Shown: positions 1 through 9,000 of the stretch, piece by piece
Layout of the letters: each line of letters opens with the position of its first letter
Position numbering within the stretch: position 1 is the stretch's first letter
NCBI RefSeq assembly: GCF_003762835.1
Contig: NZ_RJWA01000003.1
Location: 434,001-498,000 of the forward strand
DNA from: Micromonospora sp. HM5-17
GTDB taxonomy: Bacteria > Actinomycetota > Actinomycetes > Mycobacteriales > Micromonosporaceae
Length of the DNA: 64,000 nt
Reading direction: 5' to 3'
The notes under the pieces: generated by a model
What the model saw: only the letters and a program-made list of their open reading frames with translations
What the model was told of the DNA's origin: nothing
The model's database searches: none
Made by a program: the position numbers and the translations under genes

Positions 1-417
1 CAGGACGGGTTCACCGCCGAGGAGCGCGAGGCCATGAGGGAGCGCGCCCGGGAGGTGAGGGCGGGCGCCCGGCGGGGCGCCAAGGCCGACCCGGAGGGCG
101 AGGTGCTCGCGAAGATCGCCGAGATGTCGGAATCCGACCGAACCATCGCCGAGCGGCTGCACAACCTGATCAAGGCGACCGCCCCGGCCCTCACGCCGAG
201 GCTGTGGTACGGCATGCCCGCGTACGCCCGGGACGGCAAGGTCGTCTGCTTCTTCCAGAGCGCGGCGAAGTTCAAGACACGGTACGCGACGCTCGGCTTC
301 AGCGACGAGGCGAACCTCGACGAGGGCACCATGTGGCCCACCTCCTTCGCCCTGACCAGGCTGACCGCCGACGACGAGGCGAGGATCAGCGCGCTCGTCC
401 GGCGGGCGGTGAGCTGA
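1..417 (+). CDS. DUF1801 (YdhG-like) protein, 5' end outside the window
   Basis: The frame is open from base 1 and the first Met is at base 34, so the true start probably lies before the window; about 138 codons are visible. The product resembles DUF1801/YdhG-like proteins, small soluble proteins of unclear role. The best signature is [17 protein letters not shown] in the middle, followed by a segment ending in [20 protein letters not shown]. The charged N-terminal stretch, read from base 1 as [10 protein letters not shown] and continuing past Met34, is normal for long actinobacterial members, which supports a start upstream. The gene is convergent with the copper oxidase operon and is separated from it by two strong hairpins. 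Confidence 0.75.
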   Translation, partial: QDGFTAEEREAMRERAREVRAGARRGAKADPEGEVLAKIAEMSESDRTIAERLHNLIKATAPALTPRLWYGMPAYARDGKVVCFFQSAAKFKTRYATLGFSDEANLDEGTMWPTSFALTRLTADDEARISALVRRAVS

Positions 418-428
418 GGGTCGGCGTG

Positions 429-505
429 CCGCCGGGTCGGCCGGCACGGGGTGGGCCGGCCGACCCGGCGGTTCCCGGGCCGGCACCGGCGCCGGCCCGG
501 GAACC
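429..505. terminator. Two abutting perfect hairpins between convergent genes
   Basis: Arms 429-445 and 455-471 are a perfect 17-bp inverted repeat with a 9-nt loop. Arms 471-484 and 492-505 are a second perfect 14-bp repeat with a 7-nt loop. They share base 471 and lie between two converging genes, so they probably act as a bidirectional terminator. There is no T-run, which is common in high-GC actinomycetes. Confidence 0.75.
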
Positions 506-570
506 CCGATCCGCTCGACCGCCGGTGCCCCGGGCTGTCCGGGCCGCGGTCACCCGGATCCGTACCGCGC

Positions 571-2337
571 TCACCCGTACATCAGGTGCAGCACCATTCC
601 GGCCTCGGCGTGCGGGAGGTTGTGACAGTGGTTGGCCCACACCCCGGGGTTGTCGGCCGGGAACGCCACCTCCCAGACCTCGCCGGGGCGTACGTCGAAG
701 GAGTCCAGCCACAGTGGGCTCCCGGTCGCCGGTTTGCCGTTCCGGGACAGCACCAGGACGTGATGCCCGTGCAGATGCCACGGGTGCACCACCAGTGATC
801 GGTTCACGATCGTGAACCGGACGATGTCGCCGAGGCGGACGACCTGGGGCGGGATGTCCGGGTCCGCGGCGCCGTTGACCGTGTGGGCGTACCGGGGAAG
901 CAGCCCGCGCAGGTCGAGGCCGCGATCGAGCACGAGGGTGAAGTCGCGGTCGAACCGGGACCACGGGACCGGGGAACCGGCGCCGTAGCTGAGCGGATCC
1001 AGCACCGGCCAGCGGTCGGTCGCGGTGGAGACCGATCCGGTCGACCAGACCGCCCGGCCGTCGACGAACAGCGCCACCGGGGTGGCGGGTGCGGAGAACA
1101 CCAGGTCGTAGCGCCCGCCGGCCGGCACCAGTACGGCGGTGTCGCGCAGCGGCTGCGGCCCCCGCAGATCGAACCCGTCGATGGCGGCGACCTGGAACGG
1201 GGTCCCGGCCAGGGCGTACCGGTGGGTTGTACTGTCGGTGTTGATCAGGCGTAGCCGTACGGGCGTCCCCGCCTCGACGCGCTCCGAGCGCGGCTCGGGC
1301 AGCGCGACGCCGGCCAGCGTGTGCACCGGCACCGTGACGTCGACGCCGGCGCCCGGCGCAGGAACGTCGACGCCGGCCACCGGGGCCGGGCGCACCACCA
1401 GGACGCCGTAGAGGCCCTTCCGCACGCCGATGTCGGATACCGCGTGCGTGTGGTACCAGTACGTCCCGACCTGGTCGGCGCGGAACCGGTAGACGAACTC
1501 CTGTCCGGGCAGGACCGCCTCCTGCGTCACGCCCGGCACACCGTCCTGGCTGTTCGGCACGTCGTACCCGTGCCAGTGCAGCGTGACACCCCGCGCGATG
1601 TCCCGGTTGCGCAGGGTCACCTCGATGATGTCACCGGCGGTGGCGGTCAGCTCCGGCCCGGGGACCTGCCCGTTGAACGCCCACGCCGCGACGTCACGGC
1701 CGCCGACGCGTACCGTGGCGGTCCCGGCCGTCAGCGTGAACCGCCGGGTCGGCTCGCCCACGGGCCGCTCGTCCCGGTTGCGGTGGTCGTGCGGTACGGC
1801 CGGAGCGGCGCCCGGCGCGACGGCCAGCCCGGTTCCGGTCACCAGCGCCCCGACCGCCACCGCGAGGGCCACCCGGTACGCCGCCCGGGACGGGCGGGAT
1901 CCGAGGGCGCGCCACGAGACCACGGTCGCCGTGAGCACGCCGGCGACCGCGAGCAGTCCCGCGCCCGCCGAGGCCGGATAGCCGTGCAGGACCGTGACGA
2001 GCAGGGCGCCGCCGTTGGCGTACCCGGCGAAGAGGAGCGGGACCGCGACGGCCCGGATGTCGCCGGGGACCCGCAGCAGCCGCGGCCCGGCGACGGCCAG
2101 CGCCGCGAGCGACAGCGGGGCGGCGATGAGGACCTTCTCCGCCGCGAACCACCAGCCGGCGCGGACGAGCGTGGTGATCGTGACCGCGCGGGCGAGCGTG
2201 GCGACCAGCGCGAGGGCGGCCAGTCCCAGGGCGAGCCGGCGGCGCCGGGCGCTCGCCGCGGCGCCGCCGCCGAGCCAGCCGGCAGCGGCGAGGACCGCGA
2301 CCCCGAGGTCGGCCGCGATCAGCGAGCCGACGCTCAT
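571..2337 (-). CDS. Multicopper oxidase with fused N-terminal multi-pass membrane domain
   Basis: 588 residues. Residues 1-180 hold about six hydrophobic segments (near 5-22, 35-50, 68-88, 95-115, 123-142, 155-178), then a His-containing linker and cupredoxin domains. All copper motifs are present: HWHG (254-257), YWYHTH (293-298), HPWHLHGHH (518-526) and HCHNLPHAEAGM (570-581), so type 1, 2 and 3 sites should be complete. The oxidase domain is expected to face outward and couple oxidation of an unknown substrate (Cu(I), phenols or similar) to oxygen reduction. Its start overlaps the stop of the DUF6220 gene by 4 nt (ATGA), so translation is probably coupled. Most multicopper oxidases carry a Tat or lipoprotein signal instead of a multi-pass domain, so the fusion is unusual. 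Substrate is not predictable. Confidence 0.88.
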   Translation of the reverse strand: MSVGSLIAADLGVAVLAAAGWLGGGAAASARRRRLALGLAALALVATLARAVTITTLVRAGWWFAAEKVLIAAPLSLAALAVAGPRLLRVPGDIRAVAVPLLFAGYANGGALLVTVLHGYPASAGAGLLAVAGVLTATVVSWRALGSRPSRAAYRVALAVAVGALVTGTGLAVAPGAAPAVPHDHRNRDERPVGEPTRRFTLTAGTATVRVGGRDVAAWAFNGQVPGPELTATAGDIIEVTLRNRDIARGVTLHWHGYDVPNSQDGVPGVTQEAVLPGQEFVYRFRADQVGTYWYHTHAVSDIGVRKGLYGVLVVRPAPVAGVDVPAPGAGVDVTVPVHTLAGVALPEPRSERVEAGTPVRLRLINTDSTTHRYALAGTPFQVAAIDGFDLRGPQPLRDTAVLVPAGGRYDLVFSAPATPVALFVDGRAVWSTGSVSTATDRWPVLDPLSYGAGSPVPWSRFDRDFTLVLDRGLDLRGLLPRYAHTVNGAADPDIPPQVVRLGDIVRFTIVNRSLVVHPWHLHGHHVLVLSRNGKPATGSPLWLDSFDVRPGEVWEVAFPADNPGVWANHCHNLPHAEAGMVLHLMYG

Positions 2338-2786
2338 ACCGGCTCCGATTCCCGGACGGCGACCGGGGCGGTGTCGGCCGACGCCGAACCGGCCAGCTTC
2401 CGCGCCGCCTGGTGGACGGAGACCACGACGTGTACCGCGATGATCCCGTTGAGCGCGTGCAGTCCGGCGATGACCAGCCCGAACGGGGTGCTGGTGCCGC
2501 CGGCGTCGGCGGACGCGTTCGCCAGCATGGCGAGGAGCGCCTGCAGGACGACGAGACCGAGCGGCAGGGCCGTCAGCCCGACGAGCCGGCCCGGCGCCTT
2601 CGCCAGCACGGCGAGCACGATGGTGAGCAGGGTGAGCCCGGGGATGATCGCGCTTCCGGTGACGCTGTGCAGGATGTACGCGCCCTCACCCCCGGGTTTC
2701 GTGAACGCGCCGACGGCGGCGAAGGCGAACTGGAAGACGAACGCGACGAGCAGCGCGGTGGTGGCGACGAGGAACGCCTTGCGCAT
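2334..2786 (-). CDS. DUF6220-like four-helix membrane protein
   Basis: 150 residues with four hydrophobic segments (about 5-27, 40-62, 70-90, 103-125) and a polar tail. It looks like DUF6220-type small membrane proteins of unknown function. The start has a strong ribosome site (AGGAGGT), and the stop codon of the upstream AhpD-like gene overlaps that site, leaving only 9 nt between the genes. It overlaps the oxidase gene by 4 nt downstream. The tight packing suggests that it works with the membrane-fused oxidase, for example as a helper or haem/quinone-type partner, but no cofactor motif proves this. Confidence 0.7.
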   Translation of the reverse strand: MRKAFLVATTALLVAFVFQFAFAAVGAFTKPGGEGAYILHSVTGSAIIPGLTLLTIVLAVLAKAPGRLVGLTALPLGLVVLQALLAMLANASADAGGTSTPFGLVIAGLHALNGIIAVHVVVSVHQAARKLAGSASADTAPVAVRESEPV

Positions 2787-2795
2787 GGTGACCTC

Positions 2796-3785
2796 CTAGC
2801 GGTGAGCCGGGACCAGGGCCCGGGCGACGTGGTCGGTGGCCGTGATCGCGCCGTACGCGACCAGCCGGACGAGATCGGCGTCGGCCGGGTGGGCGAGCCG
2901 CCAGCGGTCGACGTCGCCCGGGTTGATCGCGCCGGGCGCGAACGCCGCCAGCAGGGCGATTCGCGCCCCCGCGCGTTCGGGTTCGGGCAGGTTCCGGACC
3001 AGCTCGGTGGCCCACCGGGCGGGTTCGGCCGGGTGCCGCCCGTCCTCCCCGCGCACCGTGGCCGTGACAAGCTGACGGGCCGCGTCGCTCAGGAGGTCCC
3101 CGCCCCGCGTCGCGGTCTCCCGCAGCGACGCGTACGCCACCCCGACCGGGCTGTCCCCGGCCCAGGCCGGTGGCGCCACGCCGACGGCGTCCAGCAGCGA
3201 AAGACTCCGGCCGGGCTCCCCCGACTTTCGGGCGGTCCTGGCGTAGAGGCGGCCCCCGAGGGACCGCACCACCGGGACGCGCTGCAGGCCGCCGGGGAGC
3301 AGGTCCGGGTCGAGCAGCGCCGAGACGATCCGGTTGACGAAGTGGAAGGTGAGCACGGTGCCGGTGATCTCGGGACCGTGCGGGCTGGTCCAGTCGGTGG
3401 TCCGGGGGTGGCGGCTGGCCTCGGCCCAGGCGACGAGCGCGGCGCGCCCGGGACCCGGCGGTGTGCCGCCCCGGGCGACGACCTCGGCCAGTCTGGGCTC
3501 GCCGAGCGCGTGCAGCAGCGTCACGTGGGCGTCGACGCAGAACCGGCAGCGGTTGGCTCGGGACACCCCCGCGGCGACGAGTTCGCGGTCGACCCGGGAC
3601 ACGTCCCCGGCGAGCAGGGCCTCGCGCAGCAGCGCCCAGGTCGCCGCCAACAGCTCCGGCACGGGCGAGAGTGCCCGGAAGGTGGGGACCGGCCCGATGA
3701 ACTCGTCCCGCAGCTGCCGGTAGACCTCCGCGGTGAGCCCGTTCACCGCCGACGCCTTGACCGGGGTGAAGAAGCGGTATGTCAT
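2796..3785 (-). CDS. Carboxymuconolactone decarboxylase / AhpD-like protein
   Basis: 329 residues from the ATG at 3785; an upstream in-frame ATG at 3839 gives a Pro/Ala-rich extension that looks non-coding. The AhpD-type redox motif is CRFCVDAH, with Cys80, Cys83 and His87. This is the usual CxxC...H arrangement of alkylhydroperoxidase-like proteins, which reduce peroxides through a thiol cycle. The protein is about twice the length of a single AhpD domain, and its second half keeps no CxxC, so a degenerate second repeat is likely. It is the first gene of the operon with the DUF6220 protein and the multicopper oxidase, suggesting a shared oxidative or metal-stress role. It is divergent from a two-component system. 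Confidence 0.75.
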   Translation of the reverse strand: MTYRFFTPVKASAVNGLTAEVYRQLRDEFIGPVPTFRALSPVPELLAATWALLREALLAGDVSRVDRELVAAGVSRANRCRFCVDAHVTLLHALGEPRLAEVVARGGTPPGPGRAALVAWAEASRHPRTTDWTSPHGPEITGTVLTFHFVNRIVSALLDPDLLPGGLQRVPVVRSLGGRLYARTARKSGEPGRSLSLLDAVGVAPPAWAGDSPVGVAYASLRETATRGGDLLSDAARQLVTATVRGEDGRHPAEPARWATELVRNLPEPERAGARIALLAAFAPGAINPGDVDRWRLAHPADADLVRLVAYGAITATDHVARALVPAHR

Positions 3786-3853
3786 GGCCTCGATGCTCGC
3801 CGCGGCGGGCGGGGGAAAGCGTCGTGCCGATGCAGGCACTTGCGGGTCGCCGA

Positions 3854-3885
3854 TACCGCGTCCGCGGTACGTCCGGTTACCGCGG
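3854..3885. promoter_or_regulatory. Three inverted TACCGCG half-sites in a divergent intergenic region
   Basis: TACCGCG at 3854-3860, its reverse complement CGCGGTA at 3863-3869, and TACCGCG again at 3878-3884. The last pair forms an 8-bp inverted repeat with an 8-nt spacer. The sites lie between the oxidase operon and the sensor kinase gene, upstream of the kinase -10 element. A binding site for the neighbouring response regulator is the simplest reading, but it is an inference. Confidence 0.45.
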
Positions 3886-3915
3886 AGGCGGGATGCTCCC
3901 TGATGACGGCCGCTC

Positions 3916-3921
3916 TACAGT
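3916..3921 (+). promoter_or_regulatory. -10 element TACAGT, leaderless type
   Basis: TACAGT ends 6 nt before the ATG at 3928. This spacing places the transcript start on the start codon, and no ribosome site is visible. Confidence 0.5.
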
Positions 3922-3927
3922 GCGACC

Positions 3928-5058
3928 ATGCGCCGGGATCTGCCCTACGCCCTCGGTGGCCTCGCCCTCGGCGGCTTCCTGCTCGGCAACGCCGCGCTCG
4001 CGCCGGACGCCGCGGCGGTGCGCGCGGTCGACGTCGCCCTGGTTCTGGCGATGGCCGCGGGCCTCGCGGTGTGCCGGCGGTACCCGGTGGCGGCGCTGGT
4101 CGTGGCGACCGCCACCATGCTTGCCCTGCACGTCCGGGTGCACGCCGGGGTGTCCGCCGCGTTCCCCGTCCTCGGTGCGGTCTGCGTCGCCTCCTGCCGG
4201 GGGCACCGGTGGGCCGCCGCCCTGGCCAGCGTCGTCTTCCTCGGCGGCTTCCTGGCCCGCGACATCTCGGTCGCCCCCGCCGACAGTTCCGGCCAGCAGA
4301 TCGTCGAGCGCACCGGGCTGCTGCTGGGCTGGTTCGTCGCGACCAACGTCGCCGGGCTCGTCGCACGGCAGCACCGGGCATACCTGGAACAGGTCGAGCA
4401 GCGGGCGATCGAGGCCGAACGCACCCGCGAGGAGATGGCGCTGCGTCGTGCCGGGGAGGAGCGTCTGCGCATCGCCCGGGACCTGCACGACTCGTTGACC
4501 CACAGCATCTCGGTGATCAAGGTGCAGGCCGGAATCGCCGTGCACCTCGCCCGCAAGCGCGGCGAGGAACCGTCGGCCGCGCTGTTGGCGATCCAGGAGG
4601 CCAGCGCTGCCGCGATGCGGGAACTGCGGGCGACGCTGGAGGTCCTGCGTACGCCCTCCGACGGGGACGGCGTCGGGCTGGCCCGGGTCGGCGAGCTCGC
4701 TGAGCGGACCCGGGCCGCCGGCGTACCGGTGCGGCTGACCGTCACCGGCGAGCCGCGGAACCTGCCCACCGAACTCGACCAGGCCGGATACCGCGTCGTC
4801 CAGGAGGCTCTGACGAACATCGCGCGCCACGCCGGCCCCGCCACCGCCCAGGTCCACGTCGAGTACGCCCCGACCCAGCTGACCGTCTCGGTGACCGACG
4901 ACGGTCAGGCGTCACCGGACCGGCCGGTCACCCCGGGCGTGGGCCTGCGCGGCATGCGGGAACGGGTCACCAGCCTGGGCGGCACGCTGCACGCCGCTCC
5001 CCGCGACGGCGGTGGCTTCGCCGTACGGGCCACGTTCCCGCTGGGCGGCGCGGCGTGA
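3928..5058 (+). CDS. NarL-family sensor histidine kinase
   Basis: 376 residues. Several hydrophobic helices occupy residues 5-145, then a coiled linker (about 150-178), a HisKA_3 dimerisation helix with the phospho-acceptor His187 in RIARDLHDSLTHS, and a HATPase domain ending with the G-box-like VGLRGMRERV. There is no extracellular sensor domain of any size, so the signal is probably sensed in the membrane. The start is supported by a leaderless -10 element. The cognate regulator follows 73 nt downstream. The divergent oxidase operon is the most likely target of this pair. Confidence 0.88.
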   Translation: MRRDLPYALGGLALGGFLLGNAALAPDAAAVRAVDVALVLAMAAGLAVCRRYPVAALVVATATMLALHVRVHAGVSAAFPVLGAVCVASCRGHRWAAALASVVFLGGFLARDISVAPADSSGQQIVERTGLLLGWFVATNVAGLVARQHRAYLEQVEQRAIEAERTREEMALRRAGEERLRIARDLHDSLTHSISVIKVQAGIAVHLARKRGEEPSAALLAIQEASAAAMRELRATLEVLRTPSDGDGVGLARVGELAERTRAAGVPVRLTVTGEPRNLPTELDQAGYRVVQEALTNIARHAGPATAQVHVEYAPTQLTVSVTDDGQASPDRPVTPGVGLRGMRERVTSLGGTLHAAPRDGGGFAVRATFPLGGAA

Positions 5059-5131
5059 CCGGGCGCGTGCGGGAGGTCCGACCGGCACGACCCGTCGTGG
5101 AGCGTGGTGGTGGCCCGCGGGAGGAGCCGGC

Positions 5132-5794
5132 ATGATCCGGGTTCTGCTCGCCGACGACCAGGCCCTGATGCGGGCCGGATTCCGGGCCCTGCTCGACGCC
5201 GAGGACGATCTGGAGGTCGTCGGCGAGGCCGCCGACGGCGGTACGGCGGTCCAGCTGTCGCGACGCCTCCGGCCGGACGTCGTCCTGATGGACGTGCAGA
5301 TGCCGGGACTCGACGGCATCGAGGCCACCCGGCGCATCGCCGCCGATCCCGACCTCGCCGCGGTCCGGGTGCTCATCCTCACCAACTACGGGCTCGACGC
5401 CTACGTCTTCGCGGCGCTGCGCGCGGGTGCCAGCGGGTTCCTCCTCAAGGACGCCGACCCCGCCGACCTGCTCCAGGCCGTCGCCGTCGTGGCCCGGGGC
5501 GACGCGCTGCTCGCCCCGGCGGTGACGCGTACGCTCATCAGCGAGTTCGTCAACAGTCCGCCGCCGGCCGATCCCGCGGCCGGACGCGACGTGCTGACCG
5601 CCCGGGAACAGGAGGTCGTCGAGCTCGTCGCCCGGGGGCTGAGCAACGACGAGATCGCCGAGCGGATGGTGATCAGTCCGCTGACCGCCAAGACGCACGT
5701 CAACCGGGCGATGGCGAAGCTTCACTGTCGCGACCGCGCGCAACTCGTGGTGTGGGCGTACGAGTCTGGGCTGGTCACGCCGCGTCGCCGATGA
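5132..5794 (+). CDS. NarL/FixJ-type response regulator
   Basis: 220 residues from ATG 5132, preceded by GGAGGAG. The receiver domain holds the acidic pair in LLADDQ (Asp8-Asp9), the phospho-acceptor Asp54 in LMDVQMPG and the conserved Lys in LLKDA. The C-terminal LuxR-type helix-turn-helix includes LTAREQEVVELVARGLSNDEIA. It pairs with the upstream kinase and should bind DNA as a dimer when phosphorylated. The inverted TACCGCG sites at 3854-3885 are candidate targets. Confidence 0.9.
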   Translation: MIRVLLADDQALMRAGFRALLDAEDDLEVVGEAADGGTAVQLSRRLRPDVVLMDVQMPGLDGIEATRRIAADPDLAAVRVLILTNYGLDAYVFAALRAGASGFLLKDADPADLLQAVAVVARGDALLAPAVTRTLISEFVNSPPPADPAAGRDVLTAREQEVVELVARGLSNDEIAERMVISPLTAKTHVNRAMAKLHCRDRAQLVVWAYESGLVTPRRR

Positions 5795-6043
5795 CATCCC
5801 GTCGGGTAGGGACGGGCGCCGGAGGCGGAACCACGCCGGTGGCCCGCGGGGCGGGCGCCATCCGCGTCGCCCCGCACGGATCCCCGGTGGCCAGGGCCGG
5901 ATCCGCCGGGGCCGGGACCGGTTTCCACATCGTCCCGTCAGCAGTACCCGCCGGGGTGATGGCGAAGCGCATCGAGGACTGATAGACCGATCGGCGACGA
6001 ATGTGACCGTGAGCGGCCATCCGCGACGATCGACAGGAGACCG

Positions 6044-9000
6044 GTGTCAGATCGGACAGTGTTGACCTGGTACGGCACGTCCTTCGGCGTACTCGCGGTC
6101 TGCTACTTCGCCGTGCCCTCGGCCCGTACGCCGCTGACCGGCGCGATCGGTGCGCTCAGCGTCGCCGCCGTGGTCGCCGGGACACGTCGGCACCGTCCCG
6201 ACCGGGCGTACGCGTGGTGGCTGCTCGGCGCCGCCGTCGCGGTCTTCGCGATCGGCGACACCGTCTACCTGCTCGACGTCGACCCGGGGCTCGGATCGCG
6301 CGGCACCGCATCGGTCGTCTCGGACGTCTGCTACCTGGTGATGCTGCCGCTGATCGGCGCCGGGCTGCTCGGACTGACCCGGGCCACCACCGGGGCCCGC
6401 GACCGGTCCGGACTGCTCGACTTCCTCATCTTCACCACCGCGGGTGGATTCCTGCTCTGGGTGCTGGTCATCCGGCCTTACCTGGTGGGGGATGGCGGGA
6501 GCGGCTTCGCGCAGTCGGCGGTGGCGGCGTACGCCCTGGTCGACCTGCTGTTGCTGGCCACCACCGTCCGTCTGGCGGTGACCTCCCGCGGCAGCGGCGC
6601 CGCGCTGCTGCTCGCGGCCGGCGCCGCCGGGGTGCTCGTCGCCGACCTGCTCTACGGCGCCGCGCTGCTGCGCGGTGACTGGCGGCCCGGCGGACCGGTG
6701 GAGCTGGGCTGGCTGGTGCTCTACGCCGCCTGGGGAGCGGCGGCGCTGCATCCGTCCATGGTGGTGTTGACCGAGACGGCGGTGCCACAGCACCGGGACG
6801 TCACCCGGACCCGGCTCGTGCTGCTCGGGCTCGCCGCGACGCTCGCCCCGGTGGTGCTGCTGCTCCAGGTGCTGACCGGAGAGGTCCGGGACGGCGCGGT
6901 GATCGCCGTGGTCGGCGGCATCATCTTCGCCCTGGTGCTGAGCCGGCTCGCCGACGCCGTCGACGCGCACGGCCAGGCGGTCGCCCGGGAGCGAGGCCTG
7001 CGGCTGGCCGGCGCCGAGCTGGTGGCGGCGGTCGACGCGGCCGAGGTGGAGCGGGTGGTCCGCCGCGCGGTGGCCCGACTGGTGCCCCGGCAGGCCGCCC
7101 ACCGGATCATCCTCTCGGTGCACCAGAGCGACGGGGTGCCGGCCGGCACCACCAGCATCTGGGGGCCGCAACTGGTCGACGTGCCGCCCCTGTATCCGGC
7201 GCCGACCGTGGCGGCGGCCCGGCGCAGTCGGCTGTTGCGGGTCGGCACGCTCCAGCCGGCCCTGGCGGAGCAGCTGCGCGGCTTCGACACCGTCGTCCTC
7301 TGCCCGCTGGTCGCCGACGGATGGTCCGGCTCGGCGTCCTGGGTCGGCGCGCTGCTGGTGGCGGCCGACAGCCGCCTGCTGCCGGCGCTGCGGGACTCGT
7401 TGGAGGTGCTGGCCGTGCAGGCGGCACTGGCGCTGGCCCGGATCAGCCTCGATCGGGAGGTCAGCCGTCGGGACAGCGAGGCGTACTTCCGCAGCCTGGT
7501 GCAGAACGCCACCGACGTCATCCTGATCGTCGACGACGACCAGCGGATCCGGTACGCCAGCCCGTCGGTCCGGACGGTGCTCGGGGTGGAGCCGGCCGAC
7601 TGCCACGACCTGGGGGCGCTGCTGGACTCCGACGACCAGCTCTCGGTGGCCGCGCTGCTCGACTCGGCGCGCGGCGGGCCGGACCGGCGCGGCGAGGGGG
7701 TCGACTGGAGCGTACGACGCCCGGACGGCCAGCGGGTGCAGTTGGAGGTGATCTGTCGGGACCTGCGCCGGGACCGGGCGGTTCGTGGCTTCGTGCTGAC
7801 CATGCGCGACGTCACCGAGCGGGTCCGGCTGGAGCAGGAGCTGACCCACCGGGCAGTCCACGACACGCTGACCGGGCTCGCCAACCGGGCCTCCTACCAG
7901 GACCAGGTCTACGAGGCGGTGGAGAAGGCCCGCGACGGCGACCGGACCGTCGGCGCCCTCTCGATCGACCTGGACGAGTTCACCGCGGTCAACGACACCC
8001 ACGGACACGCCATCGGCGACGCCATGCTGATCGCCGCCGGGCAGCGGCTGCGGGAGGTGGTCGGCCCGGACAACCTGGTCGCCCGCCTCGGCGGCGACGA
8101 GTTCGCCGTACTGGTGCCGGAGGCGGACGACCCCGAGCAGGTGGAGCGGGTCGCCGACGAGCTGGTCCGGGCGCTCGCCGTACCGCTCTCCGTCGGCGAC
8201 ACCGTGGTCAACGGCTCGGTCAGCGTCGGCGTGGCCACCACGGCCGACGCCCGGGACGCCGGGGAGCTGCTGCAACGGGCCGACCTGGCGCTGTACGTGG
8301 CCAAGGGCGCCGGCAAGGGCCGCTGGTGCCGGTACCAGTCGGAGCTACACACCGCCATCGTGGAGCGGCTGGAGCTGCGCGCCGCGCTCGCCGAGGCGGT
8401 GCAGAAGCTGAGCTTCTCCGTCGAGTACCAGCCGATCGTCGACATGCGCACCGGGGGAGCGGTCGGATTCGAGGCGCTGGCCCGCTGGCACCATCCGGCC
8501 CGGGGACCGGTGCCGCCGGAGCAGTTCATCGGACTGGCCGAGGAGACCGGGCTCATCGAGCCGCTCGGCACCTGGGTGCTCCGGCAGGCGGTCGAGGCCG
8601 CGGCCCGCTGGCGGATCGACCGTGCCCCGGCGACCGCCCCGTACGTCAGCGTCAACGTCTCGGCGCGGCAGTTGCGGACGCCCGGGTTCGTGGGGATCGT
8701 GCGGGCCGCGCTGACCGCGGCCGACGTACCGCCGAGCCGGGTGATGTTGGAGATCACCGAGAGCCTGCTGCTCCGGGACCACGAGCCGGTGTGGGGGGAG
8801 CTGGCCGAGCTGCGTTCCCTCGGGCTGCGGGTGGCGATCGACGACTTCGGCACCGGCTTCTCGTCGCTCAGCTATCTCCAGCAGATGCCGGCCGACGTAC
8901 TCAAGATCGACCGCTCGTTCACCGAGACCATCGCCTCGTCCCGGCGGCAGCGGCTCCTGGTCGAGGGGATCATCCGGCTCGCCGGCACGCTCGGCCTGGA

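Noticed and set aside
2412-4703. 763-codon plus-strand open frame
   Set aside because: Crosses three well-supported genes of both strands and reads as Arg/Gly/Asp-rich shadow.
6047-8275. 742-codon minus-strand open frame
   Set aside because: Exact antisense of the GGDEF-EAL gene; His/Gln/Arg/Gly-rich translation without domains, typical of GC-rich shadow frames.
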